From: Marisa cornuarietis
Taxonomy: Eukaryota > Mollusca > Gastropoda > Architaenioglossa > Ampullariidae
DNA: 64,000 nt
Direction: 5' to 3'
Assembly: GCA_004794655.1 (NCBI GenBank)
Contig: SMMW01000023.1
Coordinates: forward strand, 1-64,000
A program made the translations under genes and the position numbers. The notes under the pieces are model-generated. The model was not told the origin of the DNA. It saw only the letters and a list, made by a program, of their open reading frames with translations, and searched no databases. Every line of letters starts with the position of its first letter. Position 1 is the stretch's first letter. Below are positions 58,265-64,000 of this stretch, one piece after another.

Positions 58265-58689
58265 CTGTCACAGACATGAATGTTACATTCAGTAATGATT
58301 ACGTGTTACACTATGTTATGTCACTAATGAGTGTGCTTGTGTATTCTGCTTGTGCATGACACAAATATCAATAAAGTCACCTACATCATATTCATTACCT
58401 CAAACCAACTTTGTCCCAAGTTAATTTTTATCTGTGTAGCAGGTGCTGTAAAAGATTTATTTACGTTTATCTCAAAGTGTAAACACACTTCTGTTAGATA
58501 TAACTGCTTGACATCTGTCATGTTCTCGTATACATGGAGACCGGATAAAAGGTTTAATCGCGTTTTCCGGCCGGATAGCAGCAAAACATCGGTATGCATG
58601 AAAGCTCCGATAAGCTATCCGTCTTCGCTAATCGCGGATAAAATTATCCGAGCTCTCAATACCGAAAAAGCCAACACTGGCGAATACAA
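58265..58689. other. No recognised gene
   Basis: Contains several ccggata and ggataa words at 58540-58650, some in inverted orientation, possibly the end of a transposon. Not resolved. Confidence 0.4.
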
Positions 58690-58866
58690 TATGGCAGCTC
58701 ATAGCTTTCCAGTGGCGACGTCGATTGCTCAGACAAGATCGGGTGTTTTGTGGCAGGTTACACCCATTTGAAATCTTTGACAACTTTGAATTATATTGCA
58801 AATTTCGTTTTAAGCATGAAAACATTCTGGTACTGACCAATGAAGTGGCATGCAAGATTGCTGTTA

Positions 58867-59047
58867 CCAATCTGCAAAGACTGAAGACCCATCTGTTTAT
58901 TTAAGACGGACTTAAACAACCAAGCAACACTTCTGTCTTTACTTTTTCTTACTTTCCTATTTTATTAATTTTTTTCTGTTTTTGCTGTGCAATGAGCATT
59001 CTTCTCAATGGATACCTGCGTATTACAAATGGACATCATCATCATCA
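58867..59047 (+). mobile_element. L2/CR1-like LINE 3' end
   Basis: RLKTHLFI and a stop, followed by a 3' region with tgagcattcttctcaatgg and a short (CAT)n tail at 59036-59047. It is the inverse-orientation relative of 33679-34056 and is inserted in the HARBI1-like gene. Confidence 0.75.
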
Positions 59048-59364
59048 ATGTGCATTAACACCGTAGTTAAAAGTGCTCGTCATTATTTTGCCACATCAAG
59101 CTTTCAATATGGGTGGGGTGAGCTGATTGGTGTAGTCAATCCACTGCTTGTGGTACTGTGGTGAGGGTCACCGATGTTTGGCTTTGGAGACCACAATGAA
59201 ATTTCATTGCCCGTGACAAGCAGACAAAGAGGCCAATACACCAGGCCTACGGATTTCCAAATGTAATTGGGTTTATCGAGGGCACCTTGATTCAAATTCA
59301 GGCTCCAACCGAGCAAGAGAATGAATTTGTCTGCTGCAAGGGATGCCGGGACATCAATGTTCAA

Positions 59365-59895
59365 GTAAGAATCACAGCTTTTACTGTATGTTTATTTCAT
59401 CTTCACCTCCCTTTCCCACAGCCACCACCCTTCCCACCTTGTGTGTGTGAATGGTATTTACATCCCCAAACACAATCTTAGAAAATAATGACTTTGGTCA
59501 GTGAAAGAGTTGATTGTGCCACATTTATGGCCCGTGCACCAGTTTTCTTTTTTTTTTTCAAGCCCTTCTATGATTTCCATGATACAATTTTAAATAATTG
59601 TAGCATGTTCAATGCTATAAACAAAACAATATAAAATTTTACCACTACAGCAAAATGCATTTTCAGTGCAAGGTATCTACAAATGTTACTTAAAGTTAAA
59701 AAACAAACACGGAAATATACTGCTCACAGCCTGTAGCATCAAATTACAGCAGCAGAAGAGGAATTACAACCACTGCCAAAATTCTGCATGTGCTACTGTT
59801 GAAAGAGCAACTGATGCTGACAATGCTGCAACAATGATAACTGATGCTGACAACACAATGCTGACACTGTCTCTGACAACTTCAGCTTCATTCAG
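59365..59895. other. Intron-like sequence of the HARBI1 relic
   Basis: Starts with GTAAGA and ends with TTCATTCAG. No catalytic exon was found in it. It contains repeats of gatgctgacaa at 59815-59860. Confidence 0.45.
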
Positions 59896-60375
59896 TGAAA
59901 GCTTGTCGGATCATAACAGTATGTGTGATGCTACACAACTGTGCCAGACAGAAACAGGATGTGCCATCAGATTCCGAGAGTGACTCGGACTCTGATTCAT
60001 CAGAAAATAAAACGGAGGAGCAGAGACAAGTTGCTGCTGGTAAAGAGGCTCACCAGCAAATAATTAATAACTTCCTCTGAAAGTTTGACAGGTATGTGTG
60101 ATTTTGTAGAGACCAAGCATTGTCCCTATAGATTGACTGTAGAAGGGCACATTGCCCAGAAGGTACCTATGGTTGCTGTAGAGTGTAGACCGTCCTTCAC
60201 AGATATACAATTTTAAACATGAAGCATGTGTATGGTGTGTTTTTGTGTGCTTACTGACACTGACAAGTAATTCACCCAACATACCCTACAGACCCTGTCT
60301 AAAGTCCAAAAGTTTATTCATGGCTGTCTGAGGGACATTTAGAGCAAATAGTAATATTCACAGTAATGCAGTATA

Positions 60376-61051
60376 TAGGGTGCGCACAGTCCGTATACAG
60401 TGATCCCTCGCTATATTTTATTTCATGTTAATATTCTTTTAATATGTTTGAATTAACATATTTGATATTTTTATGTTATTTACATTTTTAATGCAAAAAT
60501 AATTAAAATTTATATAAATACCTATATATCGCTAAATCCTGGGATATAGTAAAAACTCCGTGATACAGAATTATGCGCTATAAAAATCTTCATTATTATT
60601 ATTAGATTTTTTTTTTTTTTAAACCACGATACAGTGAAGCCACAGTAAGTGAACCGCCATATAGCTAGGGACAACTGTACTTCTATCTTCAGGAGCATTT
60701 ACAGGAATAACCATGTCTGTATACTCCTATCAAACAATTCCGCTTCTCTTCTGTTGCCTCCGAGAAGCCATGATCTCACAACTACAGACAATGCAGTCTG
60801 AGGGTTTATCAAAGAAGACGTGCGGAAGCCTGTTATTCATCAAACGATGAACTGAAACAAGCGGTTTGCACAGTGTTCCAGAAAGTCACCACACAAATGT
60901 TGCAGAACATGAGCAGGAGAACCTGGCGGTGCATTCGGCTATGCAGAGATCAGTGAGGAACCCATAGAGATTTTTGGGATTCCTAAAAAGTAACCTTTAG
61001 ATTTCAAAATCCTCCCAAAGATAGGGGTATACGGACTTTGTGCACACCCTG
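60376..61051 (+). mobile_element. Tc1/mariner-type element, deleted, with nested MITE
   Basis: Ends TAGGGTGCGCACA and TGTGCACACCCTG are inverted, flanked by TA. A degraded plus-strand transposase end (QMLQNMSRRTWRCIRLCRDQ) resembles the C-terminus of mariner/Tc1 transposases. A second MITE is inserted in its left terminal repeat. Confidence 0.7.
60398..60677. mobile_element. 280-bp pogo/Tigger-like MITE
   Basis: CAGTGATCCCTCGCTATAT at the left and ATATAGCTAGGGACAACTG at the right are imperfect inverted ends, flanked by TA (60396-60397 and 60678-60679). The CAGT..TCCCTCG type of end is known from pogo/Tigger elements. Confidence 0.8.
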
Positions 61052-61613
61052 TACAATAAAGATATGCACAGAACATGTGAGGAACCTCCCAAGTCATGGT
61101 GAGGTTAGCCTTTGTTATTCTTGCAAATTTTATTAATTCATTAAAACATCCTTTTTATTACTACAAATATTGAAACTTGCATTAGTTTCTGTCTGCTTTT
61201 AAAAACTCACATAAAAATTAAGAACAGAGTTCATCCACAATATGGTTCAGAATGCAGTTTTTACACAGATATTTGCAAGCAAAAGACTTATTAAACAGAA
61301 CTAATTTCACTGCTGTTTATTCAGGAAGTTTTTAATGTGTATACTGACCATCTTCTTATCTTTTTCTTAAACCATTTAAAGATTTCCATTTTTAGAGGGT
61401 CTTTTAATAAATAAAGACTGTAAAGTATCAGAGTTTTGCAGTAGAAGAGGCTTTTGCAAAAAGCAAAGGTGACAAACTTTTGCTTTTCCTTACCCACACA
61501 CAAGTAAACAAAATATCTTAAACAACAAGGTGACAAATGTTTGCCTTGCCTGACTCCACACAAGCAAATAAAATATCTTGAATAAGAATTATTCAGACAG
61601 ATAGCAAAGCAAC
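61052..61613. other. Region between convergent genes
   Basis: 3' side of both genes. A tandem pair of about 60-bp repeats (caaaatatctta and aaaatatcttga words) lies at 61480-61590. No gene seen. Confidence 0.5.
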
Positions 61614-63802
61614 TCATTTTTCTGGTTGTGTAGACACAGAACTTTCCCCTAAAATGCCCAGTTCCAACTCGAGTTTCCTGATTTCTAAATCAATTTTTCT
61701 TTCCTTTTTCTTGGAAAGAGCTTCAAGTGCATTGTTTTTACTAATTTCACTCAGAAGCCATTCCTCCACTAAGTCATGATGGTTCTTCAAAACTTGAATG
61801 AGTGATAAGTCACCTAGCCATTTTTCTTTTTCACTCCATGAAAATTTCTCAAGACAAGATTTTTTCCTCTTTTCACCCATGCTTTGTTTTTCTTCAGCTG
61901 ATGTTGAGGCCCTCTGCGAGTGCCTAGCTACAGGCTGTTGAGATGTGGATAAATCAGCATCCAGTGAGGTGTCCACACTTCCATCACGGTGATTAACTTC
62001 TGCATGAACAACTGCAGTAGCATCTGCACAAAGAACAGCAAGGAAAGCTTCATTGTTAATTTAATGTGTATAGTTTATGACCATGTAGTTTCTTGATTCA
62101 GAAATTTATGCAACACATGATGAGTTTGTTCATAAAAATATTTATAAAACATATTTTTTGCATATTTATAGTCATTCATCTAAAACCTATTATAGAGCAT
62201 AAAGGAATACACATACAGTAAAACATACATATGAGTGAACCAATATATGAGTAAATTGAGATCCGAGCCAAAAATTTGTGGAAATTTTGTTCTTGCTTAC
62301 GAGCGGAAATTCGATATACAAGCTTTATATGTCGTATTGTAAGACATAACAAATAATGTAGTCTTAGTGACAATCTGAATGTTTAAAGTTAAAAACAATG
62401 TAAATAGTGTTTGTCTCGTCAGCTGATTCATTCAGCACCCGTCTGGTCTCCAGCTCCCTCCCTCCTCCCCGTCATCTGCCTACCTTCGTTATCGACAGTC
62501 TTCGTCTCCTCCAAGGTAAGATTGATAAATATAACACATTCTTTATTATTTTATTATCTATATTATTTATATTATTGTGCCATTAACATTTACTATACAG
62601 TACTGTACATTATACCGTATTTACATATAAATTGTCTTGATGTGGGAGGGCTGGAATGCATTAATCCTCTTTCCTTTGTTTTATATGGGAAAAATAGTTT
62701 TAATATACGAGTTTTTTTAAATGCAGGCTCAGTTAAACTCATATGTAGAGGTACTACTGTACCTAAATGCTGTGCCTTAGTTGCTCCCATTTTAAACCTT
62801 CAGTAGGTTAGTGCCTATTCTGTTACCATTAAAGTGTGTTTTAAGGTGTATCCTTTACTTTTACTTTACTTTTCTCATCTTGTATTTATTTAATAATGTA
62901 ATATTAACATTCACATATGTGTCTTCTTTAATAGTAATCAATGAAGTAAGTTGTTATTCAAGCCTGATTAATGATTAGTTTTAGCAGTATACCTGGTAGA
63001 CGAGGCAAGGTAACTACCGGCAACTGAGAGCAGGAATTAGAGCAGAGTCTTGATCCACTTGATGCACCAGACCACTGTGAGCACCCTGGCTGAGCATCTA
63101 AGACAACTGGAAAAGGAATAAATTAATCCCTTTAATATGTAGGCTAATGTTTTGTTTGTTTGTTTGTTTGTTTGTTTTTTGATTAAACCAGTTCAGTGCA
63201 CTGATTAAGCCATCATGTAATAATAAATAATAGTTTGTTTGTTTTTTTGGGCCCATTTTGTCAATAAATGTATGACACTGAAACTTAAGTATGATAAGCA
63301 TTGTTACCATAACCATTTCTTTTTATTTTTGCCATGTATGTTGCATGAACTGCATTTCAATTTAGAAATACATTAAAAAAAAAATCCACAGTTCTTTCCC
63401 CTTACCTTGACTGTCAAAATCAAGTTGACTTCCACAGGTGGGACTTTCGCTTTTAACTGCAATAAAGTTGCCAGGTAAAAGAAACTTTTTTCTATACATT
63501 GTATGCATTTCATGTAAATAAAGCATTTGAATGAAGTTAACTTTTGTGTGTGTTTTAAAATAATTATTCATAATAAAATTATACTACACACAATATAAAT
63601 ATGCATGAGAAAAACAAATGAAAAGGCACTGATTAAAAAAGAAATAATTGAAATAGTCTTTTCAAAGGCTTACCATTTATTTCATTTATCAAGTTTGTTT
63701 TGTTACCAAAAATCCTCATTATTAAGTCTTCAAATGGTGCAGGTGGTAGTGCTGGTCCCCCATCAATTTTCTTGTTAGCTCGCTGCTTGTTAAGGACAGC
63801 AC
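61614..63802 (-). CDS. Myb/SANT-like protein gene, last four exons (Harbinger partner-like)
   Basis: Four minus-strand exons with good splice sites and matching phases: 63674-63802, 63406-63456, 62993-63106 and 61614-62023. The first visible exon encodes ANKKIDGGPALPPAPFEDLI, then MRIFGNKTNLINEING. This resembles the region after the DNA-binding domain in Myb/SANT-like proteins of PIF/Harbinger elements and their host relatives. The last exon encodes a serine-rich part and a charged helical end (WSEKEKWLGDLSLIQVL, then LSKKKERKIDLEIRKLELEL). The DNA-binding exon would lie beyond 64000, so the gene is partial here. A MITE (62216-62759) sits in the intron before the last exon. It is convergent with the HARBI1 relic. 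Confidence 0.6.
62216..62759. mobile_element. 544-bp pogo/mariner-like MITE
   Basis: Inverted ends CAGTAAAACATACATATGAG and, on the other side, the complement of CAGTAGTACCTCTACATATG, flanked by TA (62214-62215 and 62760-62761). It lies in an intron of the Myb/SANT-like gene. Confidence 0.75.
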
Positions 63803-64000
63803 CTTTTAGAGATTAAGAATGATAACTACCAATTTTATTTGCTCTCATTAGAAAATAAGAATAATTTGGTACAAATATCTAAAAGTAATAATAATTGAAT
63901 TTGTGAAGTGCATTTCCCTGTGTGGATGAGTGCTCAATGTGCTAGGTGCAAAAGATTAAAACAAACTGTGAAATACATGTACATGAGAAACAAAAGTATG
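63803..64000. other. Probable intron, no feature
   Basis: AT-rich sequence upstream of the first visible Myb/SANT-like exon. Nothing recognised before the window ends. Confidence 0.4.

Larger units (their letters stand above)
58690..60080 (+). pseudogene. HARBI1-like PIF/Harbinger transposase, broken
   Basis: Pieces appear in the expected order. 58690-58862 encodes WRRRLLRQDRVFCGRLHPFE, then ELYCKFRFKHENILVL. 59085-59195 encodes YFATSSFQYGWGELIGV with a frameshift after. 59200-59364 encodes AYGFPNVIGFIEGT, then QAPTEQENEFV and DINVQ before a GTAAGA donor. 59896-60080 encodes KACRIITVCVMLHNCARQ and a serine/acid-rich tail ending QQIINNFL. These match the N-terminus, helix region, first catalytic motif and last exon of HARBI1-type nucleases. 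The usual IDGT reads IEGT here, and the exon with the other catalytic acids is not found. An L2-like LINE end is inserted after the first piece. It is non-functional as it stands. Confidence 0.75.

Noticed and set aside
59666..59983. 105-codon plus-strand frame
   Set aside because: It crosses the splice acceptor of the last HARBI1-like exon in another frame and is better explained as intron.
61321..61617. 98-codon minus-strand frame
   Set aside because: It lies downstream of the Myb/SANT-like stop, contains a tandem duplication and shows no known domain.

Overview
The window is eukaryotic, repeat-rich animal DNA, most probably from a mollusc and plausibly a gastropod. That is an inference from the content: intronless rhodopsin-type receptors in tandem, Ty3/gypsy, hAT, PIF/Harbinger, RTE-like and L2/CR1-like elements, tRNA-derived SINEs and many minisatellites. 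No bacterial operons, rRNA genes, tRNA genes or CRISPR arrays were found.

The main structure is a large tandem segmental duplication. Unit A (1 to about 22620) and unit B (25876 to about 56497) share the same backbone in the same order. Both carry an (ATT)n(AC)n microsatellite, a decayed LINE fragment, a 33-bp minisatellite, a first receptor locus, a second receptor locus and a 32-bp repeat tract. The first 3.4 kb of the two units look identical, including an AC microsatellite of equal length, while the rest has diverged by several percent. In unit A the first receptor locus is reduced to a deleted remnant (5310-5432) and the second is intact (11156-12340). In unit B both are intact (30995-32044 and 51174-52358). 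The receptors differ mainly in residues predicted to lie around extracellular loop 1 and the outer end of TM5, whereas their centre is homogenised.

Each unit has its own additions. Unit A carries a 6.9-kb array of a 45-bp satellite (14085-20960), a 1.05-kb inverted-repeat element (7961-9010) and a 1.3-kb block of unknown origin. Unit B carries an L2-like LINE 3' end, a 40-bp minisatellite grown from a seed of about 1.5 copies in unit A to about 40 copies, and a nested set of transposons inside that array: a solo LTR split by a complete 5.2-kb hAT element with an 8-bp target duplication, itself split by a 1.3-kb hAT MITE. Next to it lies a young 6.6-kb Ty3/gypsy element with LTRs about 0.5% apart, a PBS matching tRNA-Trp, Gag-protease fused to a long coiled coil, an RT-RNase H ORF broken by a stop, and no integrase. 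Unit B also has a 663-bp MITE and a LINE inserted in another LINE.

The right end (56500-64000) lies outside the duplication. It holds two phase-compatible exons of a superfamily-1 helicase-like gene (minus strand), a broken HARBI1-like transposase (plus strand), and a convergent four-exon gene resembling the Myb/SANT-like partner protein of PIF/Harbinger elements (minus strand, running off the window), with several mariner/pogo-type MITEs between and inside them.

The credible protein-coding loci are the three receptors, the helicase-like exons, the Myb/SANT-like exons and the Gag-protease-coiled-coil ORF. The hundreds of residues of open frame in the satellites are by-products of repeat periods divisible by three.
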